A stretch of DNA of 64,000 nt, from contig DIPM01000029.1 in the NCBI GenBank assembly GCA_002427105.1, forward strand, positions 34,324 to 98,323. The letters run 5' to 3'. Within the stretch, counting starts at the first letter, position 1; each line of letters opens with the position of its first letter. Of the stretch, positions 55,113 to 63,917 are shown in pieces. A model generated the notes under the pieces. It worked only from the letters and a program-made list of their open reading frames with translations, searched no databases and was not told the DNA's origin. This DNA comes from Marinilabiliaceae bacterium UBA5488 (GTDB lineage: Bacteria; Bacteroidota; Bacteroidia; Bacteroidales; Marinilabiliaceae). The position numbers and the translations under genes are program-made.

Positions 55113-55679
55113 TTAGCGACCGCCACTTAACTCATCCTGAAGTTTTTTGAGTTCTTCCCATTTATTGGCAGTCATCAGACGAGCCTGATCGGGCCAGGTA
55201 CGAGGCTCATGAATTGCATACTGGCTTCCACCCTTTTCAAGCAACAGTTCTTTTATTCCCTCAGGCTTTGAATCCGAGAGCTTAGCCCAGGAATCAATAC
55301 CGGATGCTTTCAAAATAGATTCAATCTTCTCACCAATGCCCTCAACCATCTTTAGGTCGTCTTTATTAACTTTCTTCCCAAATACTTTGCGGGCTGCCTC
55401 AGCATCAAACTCGCCGGCAGCTTGCAAGGCTTTTAACTCTTTCCTACAATTATCAAGCTCAGCTTTAAGCTTGCCTGCTTCCTTTTCATGATCTGCTTTT
55501 AGCGAAGAAATACTGGACTCATAATCCGCTTTTTGCTTAGCCATTTTTTCCTCAAGCTCTTTTACCAACTTGGCATGTTTTTGCTTCTTTATCAGGTATC
55601 CGATTATAAAACCCAGTATTGCTGCTACAATCAATACTATAAGGATAAAAAGCAGGTCGGAAGTAAATCGTTCTGTCAT
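55113..55679 (-). CDS. Membrane coiled-coil protein with helix-hairpin-helix-like C-terminus
   Basis: One N-terminal membrane helix (about 8-30), a coiled coil (about 33-88, LVKELEEKMAKQKADYESSISSL), then a domain LKMVEGIGEKIESILKASGIDSWAKLSDSK with a GIGEKI hairpin typical of DUF4332/HhH proteins. It lies 12 bp after an OmpA-domain gene on the same strand. The partnership suggests a periplasm- or cytoplasm-facing structural role. No known family function can be assigned. Confidence 0.7.
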   Translation of the reverse strand: MTERFTSDLLFILIVLIVAAILGFIIGYLIKKQKHAKLVKELEEKMAKQKADYESSISSLKADHEKEAGKLKAELDNCRKELKALQAAGEFDAEAARKVFGKKVNKDDLKMVEGIGEKIESILKASGIDSWAKLSDSKPEGIKELLLEKGGSQYAIHEPRTWPDQARLMTANKWEELKKLQDELSGGR

Positions 55680-55691
55680 AATTTTAAGTTT

Positions 55692-56294
55692 TTATTTGAT
55701 TGATATTTCAGTTCTACGGTTCTTGGCCTGACCTTCTTCGCTGCTGTTGTCGGCAGCCGGTTTACGGTCACTTTCTCCATAAGCATCTATGGCTTCCGAA
55801 GCTACTCCGGCTTCAATCAGCTTGCCTTTCACAAATTGAGCGCGCAGTTCGCCATATTTTTCCTTTGCCCATTCAGGACCTTTGTTGTCTGAATGTCCGA
55901 CAACGGATACCCGCTTATCCGAAAATTCTGTGAGATACTCATTAAGCGAGTTAAAATAAGCCCGGTCTTCATTGCTTATTACAGACACGCCTTTGTTGAA
56001 ATCAAAATACAGCTTGTGAACACCCGGCGCAGCCATTTCCTCAGCCACAGGCAAAGCTGTTTCTCCTGCCACAGGCACAGCTCCGGCACCAAGTTCTTCA
56101 ACGTTTTCAAGGCCTTCCCCTGCTACCGCATCGCTACCCGCGGCAGAGGAATCACCGGCCAGGAGTTTATCATTTGCCAGCTCACCGGCAACTTCGCTGT
56201 CGCAGGCCTTCCTGACTTTGCAAACATATACATAAGCTGATCCTGCTATCCACAGCAAAAGCAGCACTGACCATAAGACTATAGCATTTTTCAT
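55692..56294 (-). CDS. OmpA-family protein with single membrane helix
   Basis: An N-terminal membrane helix (about 5-25, possibly uncleaved), an acidic, low-complexity linker (about 35-90) rich in Ala, Glu and Gly, then an OmpA C-terminal peptidoglycan-binding domain (HKLYFDFNKGVSVIS, VVGHSDNKGPEWAKEKYGELRA, GQAKNRRTEISIK). It likely tethers the inner membrane to peptidoglycan. It leads the two-gene unit with the coiled-coil/HhH gene. Confidence 0.85.
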   Translation of the reverse strand: MKNAIVLWSVLLLLWIAGSAYVYVCKVRKACDSEVAGELANDKLLAGDSSAAGSDAVAGEGLENVEELGAGAVPVAGETALPVAEEMAAPGVHKLYFDFNKGVSVISNEDRAYFNSLNEYLTEFSDKRVSVVGHSDNKGPEWAKEKYGELRAQFVKGKLIEAGVASEAIDAYGESDRKPAADNSSEEGQAKNRRTEISIK

Positions 56295-56473
56295 AAGTTA
56301 ACAGTTTATCATATATAGGTTTAAATAGTTATTTCGGATATTCTTAATAAATCTATAAAACTTTAGCTTAATTAACAATTTATTCGTGTGAAAATTGTTA
56401 ATTATCTTAAACTTAGCAATCCCAAAGACCGGATATTATGAAAAGCTAATAAAAGAGCATAGGTGATTCTATA

Positions 56474-56511
56474 AAAAAAGAGTTGCTCCCTCCCGGGAGT
56501 CAACTCTTTTT
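56474..56511 (-). terminator. Terminator downstream of GH97
   Basis: AAAAAGAGTTG/CAACTCTTTTT stem with an inner CTCCC/GGGAG pair. The T-run lies on the minus strand, 27 bp after the GH97 stop. Confidence 0.85.
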
Positions 56512-56537
56512 GCTTTATCGACTTATTTATAAGAAGC

Positions 56538-58526
56538 TTATTGCTTTTTTGAGAAAATAATAGCCGTTCCTCCTCCATTAGCCTGAGCTACTTCCAAAAC
56601 CATCTCCGAATTAAGCTCCACCTCTTCAATAGTTACAGGATAAGGATTCGAAACATAGTCGGCATCCGGTCCATCCTTGAAAATTTTGGCAAGGTAGCTC
56701 ACACCCGGATCTAAAAAATCAAGAGGCAGTCTCATTATCCTTCTGCTTTCGTTTGTTATGCTGCCAACAAACCATCGCTCGCTGTCCTTGTCCTTTCGGG
56801 CTACAGTAAGGTATTGACCAATTTCGGCCTCCGGGATGACAGTTCGTTCCCAGTTTACAGTACAAGACTTGAGGAATTCAAAGGGTTTAAGATTATTCTG
56901 ATAATTTTCAATCATATCCGATGACATCTGTTGTGGTGAATAAAGCACAACAGAAAGCGCCAGTTGCTTGGCAAGAGTTGTCTGCACTCTGGTGCCGGGC
57001 ATAGCAGGATTGTCAAAATTGAAAGTTCCGGGCGTAAAATCCATTGGCCCTGCCAGTCCTCTGGTAAAAGGAATAATCGTTGTATGTGAGGGCGGACTTC
57101 CTCCGTCGTTGGCCCAGGCGTCCCATTCCTGTCCCCTGACACCTTCCTGAGTCATCAGGTTTGGGAAAGTACGCTGCAGGCCTGTAGGCATTACTGGCTC
57201 GTGATTATTAATCATTATCTTGTATTTGGCGGCAGTTTCAATCACATGACGGTAATGGCGGACTGCATACTGTCCACTATGCATCTCCTTACCATTAAGA
57301 AGGGTGCCTACATAACCGGTCTTAACAGCATTAACGCCGTGATTTTGATAGAATTCAAAAGCATCCTCAATCTGATTCTCGTAATTAATAACATTGCCAC
57401 CTGTTTCATGATGCCCTATCAGTTTAATCCCTTTACTAGCTGCATAGTCCGTAATTTCGGGGAGATCAAAATCAGAATATGGTTCTACATAGCTGAATTC
57501 GTACCAGTTATCCCATCCTTTATTCCAACCTTCCACCAGCACACCGGAGTAGTCATGCTCAGCGGCAAAATCAATATACCTTTTTGTGTTTTCGGTTGTT
57601 GCTCCGTGATCGGGTCCTTCGTGCCAGGTGTATTTTTTCATATGATAGGCCCACCAAATGCCAATATAGCGTCCGGGTTTAATCCATGACGTATCTTCTA
57701 ATCTGCATGGTTCATTCAAATTTAGCATCAGCCTCGAAAGCATCAGCTCAGCAGCATTATCGGCTATTATCATAGTCCTCCATGGAGTAGTATGAGGACT
57801 AGACATAAACACTTTTTCGCCTGTTGACCAGGGCGTTAGATATACCTTTAAAGTATTATTGCCAGTAGGATGAAGGTTCATGGCAGCATAATCTGTAAGA
57901 TTAGCTTCGTGAATAGCAAGGTGAAGACCATCGGCACACTTCATTGTCAAGGGGGTGCAGACCGTATCCAGCTCATTAATGGGCATTTCGCGGCATAAAG
58001 CCTCATAAGCTTCAGTATCATAAGGGATTGACCATGAAGTATGATTATCAGCTAAAGCAAATTCAGTTAACTCGTCCATAATTACAAACTCAGCAAGGTT
58101 CTCTTGTTCAGGAAACTCATATCTGAATCCGCAACCATCATTAAAGACCCTGAAAGTAATATAGAAATGGCGTTTTAGTCCCCCATCTTCTTCAATGCGA
58201 AGTCTCATTTCATTATAGTTCTCTTCAATAAGACTCTCTTCGCCCCACACCGGCTCCCATGACGAGCTAAATGAAGCATGTTCAACATCTTCGATTCTAA
58301 AGCCGGAGGCAAGCGCCGGCATGTCTTTTAAAACAAATCCCAAAAAGGATTTATGTACAATGGCCCTGCTATCTTTAGTTATCGAATAAAAAACACGCCC
58401 ATCTTCTATCCCAACTTTAGCCACTATGGAGGCATCCGGCGATTCAACCACGCTTCTTGGAACAGGCTTACACGATATAATAACCGCAACTGCACAAAGA
58501 GCGATAAACTTAAAAGCTACTTTCAT
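56538..58526 (-). CDS. GH97 alpha-glucosidase lipoprotein, SusB-type (inverting)
   Basis: Glycoside hydrolase family 97, acting on alpha-glucosidic ends. Lipobox IISC (Cys 19). Key residues by spacing and motif are H372-H-E374 (GHHETGG, calcium/active-site set), E443 in NNHEP and E467 in RGQEW. E374-E443-E467 spacing (69 and 24) is the same as SusB E439-E508-E532. The AVKTGYVG segment fits the inverting subgroup. Here the gene stands alone, away from any SusCD pair. A -7 box TATTTTTG (minus, 58576-58583) lies upstream. Confidence 0.93.
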   Translation of the reverse strand: MKVAFKFIALCAVAVIISCKPVPRSVVESPDASIVAKVGIEDGRVFYSITKDSRAIVHKSFLGFVLKDMPALASGFRIEDVEHASFSSSWEPVWGEESLIEENYNEMRLRIEEDGGLKRHFYITFRVFNDGCGFRYEFPEQENLAEFVIMDELTEFALADNHTSWSIPYDTEAYEALCREMPINELDTVCTPLTMKCADGLHLAIHEANLTDYAAMNLHPTGNNTLKVYLTPWSTGEKVFMSSPHTTPWRTMIIADNAAELMLSRLMLNLNEPCRLEDTSWIKPGRYIGIWWAYHMKKYTWHEGPDHGATTENTKRYIDFAAEHDYSGVLVEGWNKGWDNWYEFSYVEPYSDFDLPEITDYAASKGIKLIGHHETGGNVINYENQIEDAFEFYQNHGVNAVKTGYVGTLLNGKEMHSGQYAVRHYRHVIETAAKYKIMINNHEPVMPTGLQRTFPNLMTQEGVRGQEWDAWANDGGSPPSHTTIIPFTRGLAGPMDFTPGTFNFDNPAMPGTRVQTTLAKQLALSVVLYSPQQMSSDMIENYQNNLKPFEFLKSCTVNWERTVIPEAEIGQYLTVARKDKDSERWFVGSITNESRRIMRLPLDFLDPGVSYLAKIFKDGPDADYVSNPYPVTIEEVELNSEMVLEVAQANGGGTAIIFSKKQ

Positions 58527-58634
58527 TTACTTGAATAATTAAAGATTTAACATAAGCCCTTGCCGGCCGCTAAATCAAAAATAAGCAATATTTGTTAAAG
58601 CCCATCCACTCAATAAGCGCCTGATAATTTATGT

Positions 58635-58666
58635 TTTGCAAAAGCCGGAAAAATTGCTTATCTTTA
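58635..58666 (+). promoter_or_regulatory. Promoter of the 53-residue protein gene
   Basis: TTTG (58635-58638), 20-nt spacer, TATCTTTA (58659-58666), 7 of 8 at the -7 box. Confidence 0.55.
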
Positions 58667-58711
58667 TCCGTTTAGGTGTTTTACAAAGGAAAACAAAGAA
58701 AGGATAAGAAA

Positions 58712-58873
58712 ATGATAGAAAAAAAAGGAAATGTAATTAAATCGCCTGATTTAACTAAAATGCAGGCTGTCGTGATTAATCCAAGGACTACTATTTATAT
58801 CACAACTGATGCAGATCCTGAAGAAGCCCGAACCAAATATCTTGAACGCAGGAATGAAGGTAAAAAGCCATAA
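58712..58873 (+). CDS. Small conserved-type hypothetical protein, 53 residues
   Basis: Starts at the ATG 58712 (MIEKKGNVIKSPDLTKMQAV). A GTG 36 bp earlier is also in frame but lies almost at the predicted transcription start. The protein is basic at both ends and strand-rich in the middle (TIYITTDADPEEARTKYLERRN). No family recognised. A promoter and a strong terminator frame it, so it is probably a real gene. Confidence 0.6.
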   Translation: MIEKKGNVIKSPDLTKMQAVVINPRTTIYITTDADPEEARTKYLERRNEGKKP

Positions 58874-58878
58874 AATAG

Positions 58879-58908
58879 AAAACCCGATGTCTAAGCATCG
58901 GGTTTTTT
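58879..58908. terminator. Terminator after the 53-residue protein gene
   Basis: AAAACCCGATG/CATCGGGTTTT with loop TCTAAG and T6. The A-rich other side makes it usable by the converging cold-shock gene as well. Confidence 0.9.
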
Positions 58909-58937
58909 AATTCATAAATACTTATAATGATATAAAC

Positions 58938-59129
58938 TTAAGCAAGCTTTACATTTACTGCATTTAATCCTTTACGTCCTTCAGTAAGTTCGAAAACAAC
59001 TTCGTCGTTTTCATTGATAGAATCAATTAAACCTGAAACGTGTACGAAATACTCTTCTGAAGAGCTTTCATCTTTAATAAAACCGAAACCTTTGGTTTCG
59101 TTGAAAAACTTTACTACTCCTTTGTTCAT
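58938..59129 (-). CDS. Cold-shock domain protein
   Basis: A 63-residue single cold-shock domain with KGFGFI (RNP1) and YFVHVSGL (RNP2), acting as an RNA chaperone. The promoter lies at 59156-59187, giving a leader of only about 20 nt. There is no room for the long cold-responsive 5' UTR of E. coli cspA. Confidence 0.95.
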   Translation of the reverse strand: MNKGVVKFFNETKGFGFIKDESSSEEYFVHVSGLIDSINENDEVVFELTEGRKGLNAVNVKLA

Positions 59130-59155
59130 AATAAATGATATAAAATTTAATGCCG

Positions 59156-59187
59156 CAAATGTAGATTAATAAATTGGATATATCCAA
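59156..59187 (-). promoter_or_regulatory. Consensus promoter of the cold-shock gene
   Basis: On the minus strand: TTG (59187-59185), 21-nt spacer, TACATTTG (59163-59156). Confidence 0.65.
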
Positions 59188-59245
59188 CTTATGCAGCAAT
59201 TAATTTCATTTTTCTTATTAACAAAGCGTCTAACACTTTATTTTG

Positions 59246-59710
59246 CTAGAGGAAATGATATAAAAACACAATTTCTCCATCATAAGCAGACTTCTTATTT
59301 CCCTCAATCTCAAGCCTTACGCCGATATTAGCCTTAATTACGCCACGTAGATTTACAGCATTAATTACTTTGGCATGCAATCTCACTCTGCTGTTAACTA
59401 GTACAGCCTGGTTAAATTTAAACTTTTCAATACCGTAGTTTACCTGTAGTTTTAAGTTTCTTACCTCTACTATCTGGTTCCAAAGATGAGGAAGCAAGGA
59501 AAGCGTAAGATAACCGTGAGCAATTGTGTTGCCAAAGGGCGATTCTTTTGTTGCACGTTGGCTATCAATATGTATCCATTGATGATCAAGTGTGGCATCG
59601 GCAAAGAGATTGATCTGCTCCTGCGTAAACTGATGATATTCTGATACTCCCAGGTCGTGGCCAATTAGTTTTTCCAGTTCTTCAAAACTACTAATGATTA
59701 CTTTACTCAT
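59246..59710 (-). CDS. MaoC-family (R)-hydratase-like protein
   Basis: Hot-dog-fold MaoC hydratase with motif QFTQEQINLFADATLDHQWIHID, where the Asp-His pair (Asp, then His five residues later) would be the dyad. It acts on enoyl-CoA or related thioesters. I use the ATG at 59710; a TTG at 59734 is also in frame. The gene lies 51 bp downstream of the RNA methyltransferase gene on the same strand. Confidence 0.88.
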   Translation of the reverse strand: MSKVIISSFEELEKLIGHDLGVSEYHQFTQEQINLFADATLDHQWIHIDSQRATKESPFGNTIAHGYLTLSLLPHLWNQIVEVRNLKLQVNYGIEKFKFNQAVLVNSRVRLHAKVINAVNLRGVIKANIGVRLEIEGNKKSAYDGEIVFLYHFL

Positions 59711-59761
59711 AGCTGAAAAAATTAGTTTTTGCAATTGAAAGGCTAAATATAATAATCTGTA

Positions 59762-60925
59762 TTATTCAATAGCTGACTTAGCGACAGGACGTTTCTTTGA
59801 CCCATCGTAGAGATCGAATTTTTGATAGCGGCACTCCAGAGAACCGTTAAAAAGAGTATGCCGCTCTGCAGGTTTTAAGCTGATTACCTTCAAGGCTTCA
59901 AGGTTAGAGCTAATAATCCAGGCATCCCAGCCGCTAAACTTACGTTTTAGCTGGTCGCCAATTAGAGTGTATAGAGCAACAATATCCTTCGATTTCATAC
60001 GCTCATCATAAGGAGGATTCATGAGCACTATACCATTTCGCCCCATTGGTCTGACATCGCTAAATGAAGCCACTGCGAAATCAATGTATTTCTTCAAACC
60101 GAAATCCAGGGCCGAATGCCGTGACACATCAATTGCCGCCAATGCTATATCGCTGCCATTGATGCGCTCAGGAGGCGTTATAATCTGTTTATGGGCTTCT
60201 TCAAGTATTTTATTCCACAAATTAATATCAAAATTGCCCCATCGCATAAAGCCGAATTCTTCACGCTTTATGTTGGGCGCCATTTTTGCAGCTATCATGG
60301 TTGCCTCCATCACAATAGTTCCCGATCCGCACATAGGATCTAAAAAGGGACGACTACCGTCATAGCCTGCCAACATAACCATGCCGGCAGCAAGTGCTTC
60401 ATTAATTGGGGCAGGATGCTCTTTGGTACGGTAGCCTCTTCGATTCAGAGGCTCGCCCGAGCTATCCATGGAGAGGGTAAACTTATCCTCTGCCACATGA
60501 ACATTTATCAGGAGATTAGGTCTTTGCAAATCGACCGAGGGCCGCTTGCCTGTTTTTGCTCTGAACTGATCGCATATTGCATCTTTCACCCTAAGACTCA
60601 CATACTTAGAATGGGTAAAAAAGCGGGAGTAAACCACCGAATCAATGGCCAAAGTCTGGTCTGCACTAAGATAAGGAGACCAGTCATATTTGTTAACAGC
60701 TTTATACAACTCATCCTCGTTGCGAGCCGAAAAGCTAGTCAGCGGTTGCAAAATTCTTAAGGCTGTGCGCAAATGCAAGTTGCTTTTATACAGCAACTCC
60801 TTGTTGGCATCAAAAGACACTGCACGTTTTAGTATCTGGATGTTTTTTGCTTCCAAGGCTTCCAACTCTCCGGCAAGGACAGCCTCTAAACCATGCAATG
60901 TTTTTGCCACTAATTTCATAGTCAA
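59762..60925 (-). CDS. THUMP-domain class I rRNA methyltransferase (RlmL-like N-terminal half)
   Basis: SAM-dependent RNA methyltransferase. The THUMP-like N-terminus (about 1-150) is followed by a Rossmann domain with FLDPMCGSGTIVMEA (motif I) and LMNPPYDERM (motif IV, N303-P-P-Y306). The class methylates 23S rRNA guanosines (RlmL/RlmG type). The exact target is not clear. A perfect promoter lies just upstream. Confidence 0.9.
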   Translation of the reverse strand: MTMKLVAKTLHGLEAVLAGELEALEAKNIQILKRAVSFDANKELLYKSNLHLRTALRILQPLTSFSARNEDELYKAVNKYDWSPYLSADQTLAIDSVVYSRFFTHSKYVSLRVKDAICDQFRAKTGKRPSVDLQRPNLLINVHVAEDKFTLSMDSSGEPLNRRGYRTKEHPAPINEALAAGMVMLAGYDGSRPFLDPMCGSGTIVMEATMIAAKMAPNIKREEFGFMRWGNFDINLWNKILEEAHKQIITPPERINGSDIALAAIDVSRHSALDFGLKKYIDFAVASFSDVRPMGRNGIVLMNPPYDERMKSKDIVALYTLIGDQLKRKFSGWDAWIISSNLEALKVISLKPAERHTLFNGSLECRYQKFDLYDGSKKRPVAKSAIE

Positions 60926-60947
60926 TATAATATTTTCAAAATATGGA

Positions 60948-60977
60948 CAAAAGTAACATAAGAGTCGGATATGACAA
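60948..60977 (-). promoter_or_regulatory. Consensus promoter of the RNA methyltransferase gene
   Basis: Minus strand TTG (60977-60975), 19-nt spacer, TACTTTTG (60955-60948). Confidence 0.7.
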
Positions 60978-61010
60978 AAAAGGATTGCCTTAAGTTAAAG
61001 CAATCCTTTA
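60976..61010 (-). terminator. Ferritin terminator
   Basis: AAAGGATTGC/GCAATCCTTT stem with an 11-nt loop and T6 on the minus strand. The T-tract overlaps the -33 element of the next gene's promoter. Confidence 0.85.
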
Positions 61011-61031
61011 TAAGAGTGTTTATTTCAATGT

Positions 61032-61535
61032 TTACTCAGCAGTGCCGGCCGCATTGCGCATTGACATAATGTCGCGGTCGAACAAGTAGATACTACCATC
61101 TCCAATCATATTGAGCTTGTCGATGATGGCCTGAACCGACGCTTCCTCTTCAATCTGCTCTGCAATAAACCATTGAATCCAGTTGTGAGTGCTGAAATCT
61201 TTCTCTGTGAGGCATATTTCCACGATATTGTTGATAGATGCGGAAACAGAACGCTCATGCTCCAGGGATTGCTCAAAGACCTTCTTAACACCTTCAAACT
61301 TAGTCGGGGGTTTGTCAAAGCCGGGTATTACAGCATGTCCTCCACGCTCATTTATGTAATATACGAACTTCATCATGTGCTGATTCTCTTCAGCAGCCTG
61401 AGCGTAAAACCATTCAGCAATACCGGCCATTCCATTACTTTCGGCCCAGCTGGCCATTGCAAGATACAGATTAGCTGAATATCCTTCTTTTTCAATTTGG
61501 GCTATTAAAGCCTTCTCTACATTTTTATTAAGCAT
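61032..61535 (-). CDS. ftnA: Non-haem ferritin
   Basis: Iron-storage ferritin with ferroxidase residues at the same numbers as E. coli FtnA: E17, E50, H53, E94, Q127 and E130. At 167 residues it is typical. It forms 24-mers that oxidise and store Fe(II). No Fur box was identified. Confidence 0.94.
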   Translation of the reverse strand: MLNKNVEKALIAQIEKEGYSANLYLAMASWAESNGMAGIAEWFYAQAAEENQHMMKFVYYINERGGHAVIPGFDKPPTKFEGVKKVFEQSLEHERSVSASINNIVEICLTEKDFSTHNWIQWFIAEQIEEEASVQAIIDKLNMIGDGSIYLFDRDIMSMRNAAGTAE

Positions 61536-61766
61536 AATGATATGATTTTAAAAATTTGTCAATAATAGAAGTCGAAAATTACGCATTTGTTCACACTGAG
61601 TCAGCCTCTTCGCTCAATTTGGAATCATTCTAATTAAACAACTTTCATAAATGGGTGTTTATAATGAGATTTATAAAGCGGGCGAATATTTTATTTTTTG
61701 CCTAAAAGCACCAAAAAGAAAAAACGCCAAACCCAAAAACAATTAGGTAAAACGAAAAGTATTGTA

Positions 61767-63278
61767 ATGATAAAGAAAGTACTAATAGCCAATCGTGGGG
61801 AAATTGCCGTTCGCATAATCCGTTCTTGTCGTGAGATGGGCATTAGAAGTGTGGCCGTATATTCAGATGCTGACCGTACATCTATGCATGTAAGATATGC
61901 AGATGAGGCATACCGCCTGGGAGCGGCGCCATCAACCGAGAGCTATCTGAATATTGACCAATTAATAAGGGTTGCCAAGGCAAGCGGTGTGGATGCAATA
62001 CATCCCGGTTACGGATTTTTGTCGGAAAACACAGACTTTGCCAATAGAATCCGAAAAGAAGGGCTGATTTTTATCGGTCCATCAGCCGAGGCTATTACCG
62101 CCATGGGAGACAAAATGACAGCCCGCAACCTTATGAAAGCGGCCGGGGTTCCCATAGTTCCGGGCACAGATCAGCTTCCTGAGTCGGAGTCGGAAGTAAA
62201 AAAACTTGCCAAAGCTATTGGCTATCCGGTAATGCTAAAGGCTTCAGCAGGCGGAGGAGGTAAAGGTATGCGACTGGTAAAATCAGAAAAAGAGCTTATT
62301 CCATCTCTACTGCGCGCCAAATCTGAAGCTCGTAATGCTTTTGGCAACGAGACTGTTTATATGGAAAAGTACCTTCTTGAGCCTCACCATATAGAATTTC
62401 AAGTTCTGGCCGACAATCATGGCAATGTCATCCATTTGTTTGAGCGGGAATGTTCAGTTCAGCGTCGCCATCAAAAGGTTGTAGAAGAAACTCCCTCGCC
62501 CTTTATCACGCCTGAGCTGCGTTCGGCCATGGCCGGGCAGGCCATAGCTGCAGCCAAATCGGTAAATTATTCGGGAGCAGGAACAGTAGAGTTTTTGGTC
62601 GATAAAGAACGTAACTTTTATTTCCTTGAAATGAACACCCGTTTGCAGGTTGAGCATCCTATCACCGAACGGGTTACAGGCATAGACCTGGTTAAAGCCC
62701 AGATTAAGGTAGCTAATAACGAAGTTCTATCCTACAAACAAGAAGATATAAAGCAGTTGGGTCATGCAATCGAGGCACGAATCTACGCTGAGGATCCAAA
62801 CAATAACTTTATTCCGAGTCCGGGTCTTGTGCGCCATATATCAGAGCCTCGCGGACTAGGAGTTCGTACAGATGGCTATGTTTATGAGGGCTACGAAATC
62901 CCGGTGCATTACGACCCCTTAATATCAAAGCTGATAATATGGTCGCCCACACGTGCAGAAGCCATTGAACGTATGAAGAGGGCACTTTTTGAATACAAAA
63001 TCACCGGAGTCAAAACCAATATTCCTTTTGTTCAAAGCATAATGCAGGCCGATGCCTTTGTTGAAGGCAATTACAACACTCACTTTATCGACGATAATAT
63101 TGAAAAGCTCATTGAACCTGCTGACAACTCAGATGACAATGAGAATATCGCTATGATAATGGCCTATTTGGATTTCCAGAATGTTCAGAATAAAAGGATG
63201 GATTTCGCGAATAGCAAGCAGGTAGAAGGAGCCAATTGGAAGAATATTGGACGCATGTTCAGACACAACCCTTATTAA
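61767..63278 (+). CDS. accC: Biotin carboxylase subunit of an acyl-CoA carboxylase
   Basis: Carboxylates biotin on its carrier at the expense of ATP. I start at the ATG 61767 (MIKKVLIANRGEIAVRIIRSC); an earlier in-frame TTG at 61698 would add 23 lysine-rich residues. ATP-grasp motifs are KASAGGGGKGMRLV, LEMNTRLQVEHPITE and the biotin-carboxylase tail. It is about 50 residues longer than AccC of E. coli, as in propionyl-/acetyl-CoA carboxylase A subunits. The biotin carrier gene follows after 30 bp. Confidence 0.93.
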   Translation: MIKKVLIANRGEIAVRIIRSCREMGIRSVAVYSDADRTSMHVRYADEAYRLGAAPSTESYLNIDQLIRVAKASGVDAIHPGYGFLSENTDFANRIRKEGLIFIGPSAEAITAMGDKMTARNLMKAAGVPIVPGTDQLPESESEVKKLAKAIGYPVMLKASAGGGGKGMRLVKSEKELIPSLLRAKSEARNAFGNETVYMEKYLLEPHHIEFQVLADNHGNVIHLFERECSVQRRHQKVVEETPSPFITPELRSAMAGQAIAAAKSVNYSGAGTVEFLVDKERNFYFLEMNTRLQVEHPITERVTGIDLVKAQIKVANNEVLSYKQEDIKQLGHAIEARIYAEDPNNNFIPSPGLVRHISEPRGLGVRTDGYVYEGYEIPVHYDPLISKLIIWSPTRAEAIERMKRALFEYKITGVKTNIPFVQSIMQADAFVEGNYNTHFIDDNIEKLIEPADNSDDNENIAMIMAYLDFQNVQNKRMDFANSKQVEGANWKNIGRMFRHNPY

Positions 63279-63308
63279 AAACCTAAGTTTTATTTAAAGC
63301 TGATTATA

Positions 63309-63815
63309 ATGAAGATGCACGTAAAATCAGGGAAAAGTGAGAAGGCCGTTAAGATTATCAAAAAAGACGACGATCTGTTCACTGTCTCGATTAACGACAA
63401 AATATACGAACTTGACGTAGTTAAAGTGGAAGAAGGTGTTTACTCCATTCTTCATAATGGAAACAGCATAAATATGGAGATGATTTCCATTGGGCGCCAA
63501 GGTAGTTATAAGGTAAATACCCTTTATAAATCATTCGATATCGATGTGGTTCCGGCAATAAACTTCGGCAAAGGGGGCAAATCCAAAGCTAACAGTCATC
63601 AACTGATTAAGGCACCAATGCCGGGGCGAATAGTAAAAATAAAGGTCAAAGAAGGTGATAAAGTTGAGGAAGGAACACCGTTGCTTGTTCTCTCGGCCAT
63701 GAAGATGGAGAATGAACTTCGCAGTGAGGGAAGCGGAGTTGTGAGCAAAATTTCTATTAAAGAGGATGATTTAGTAAAAGACCTCCAGATACTGATGGAC
63801 ATAAAGGAGTTATGA
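63309..63815 (+). CDS. Biotin/lipoyl attachment carrier protein (BCCP-like)
   Basis: The C-terminal biotinyl domain has LSAMKMENEL with the biotinylated Lys at 132. The preceding segment APMPGRIVKIKVKEGDKVEEG is the usual hairpin. The N-terminal ~90 residues form a separate beta-rich domain, as in the carrier subunits of acyl-CoA carboxylases. The gene pairs with the biotin carboxylase gene, and no carboxyltransferase subunit is found within the remaining 185 bp. Confidence 0.93.
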   Translation: MKMHVKSGKSEKAVKIIKKDDDLFTVSINDKIYELDVVKVEEGVYSILHNGNSINMEMISIGRQGSYKVNTLYKSFDIDVVPAINFGKGGKSKANSHQLIKAPMPGRIVKIKVKEGDKVEEGTPLLVLSAMKMENELRSEGSGVVSKISIKEDDLVKDLQILMDIKEL

Positions 63816-63880
63816 GTTAGGAGTGATGGGTTATAAGTTATAAGTTATAAGAGACGGGTTATGAGTGATGGGTTATGAGT
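63816..63880. repeat. Degenerate short tandem repeat
   Basis: Repeats of GTTATAAGT, GTTATGAGT and GTGATGG follow directly after the BCCP stop. AT-rich 7-9 nt units, not coding. Confidence 0.6.
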
Positions 63881-63898
63881 TTGTTTCTATAAACATAC

Positions 63899-63917
63899 GA
63901 CCTCACCGAGGTCTTTT
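63899..63917 (+). terminator. Short hairpin with T-run at window end
   Basis: GACCTC/GAGGTC with loop ACC, followed by TTTT. It is probably the terminator of the accC-BCCP unit. Confidence 0.5.

Noticed and set aside
63816..63880. CRISPR-like array
   Set aside because: Units are only 7-9 nt, degenerate and without spacers.
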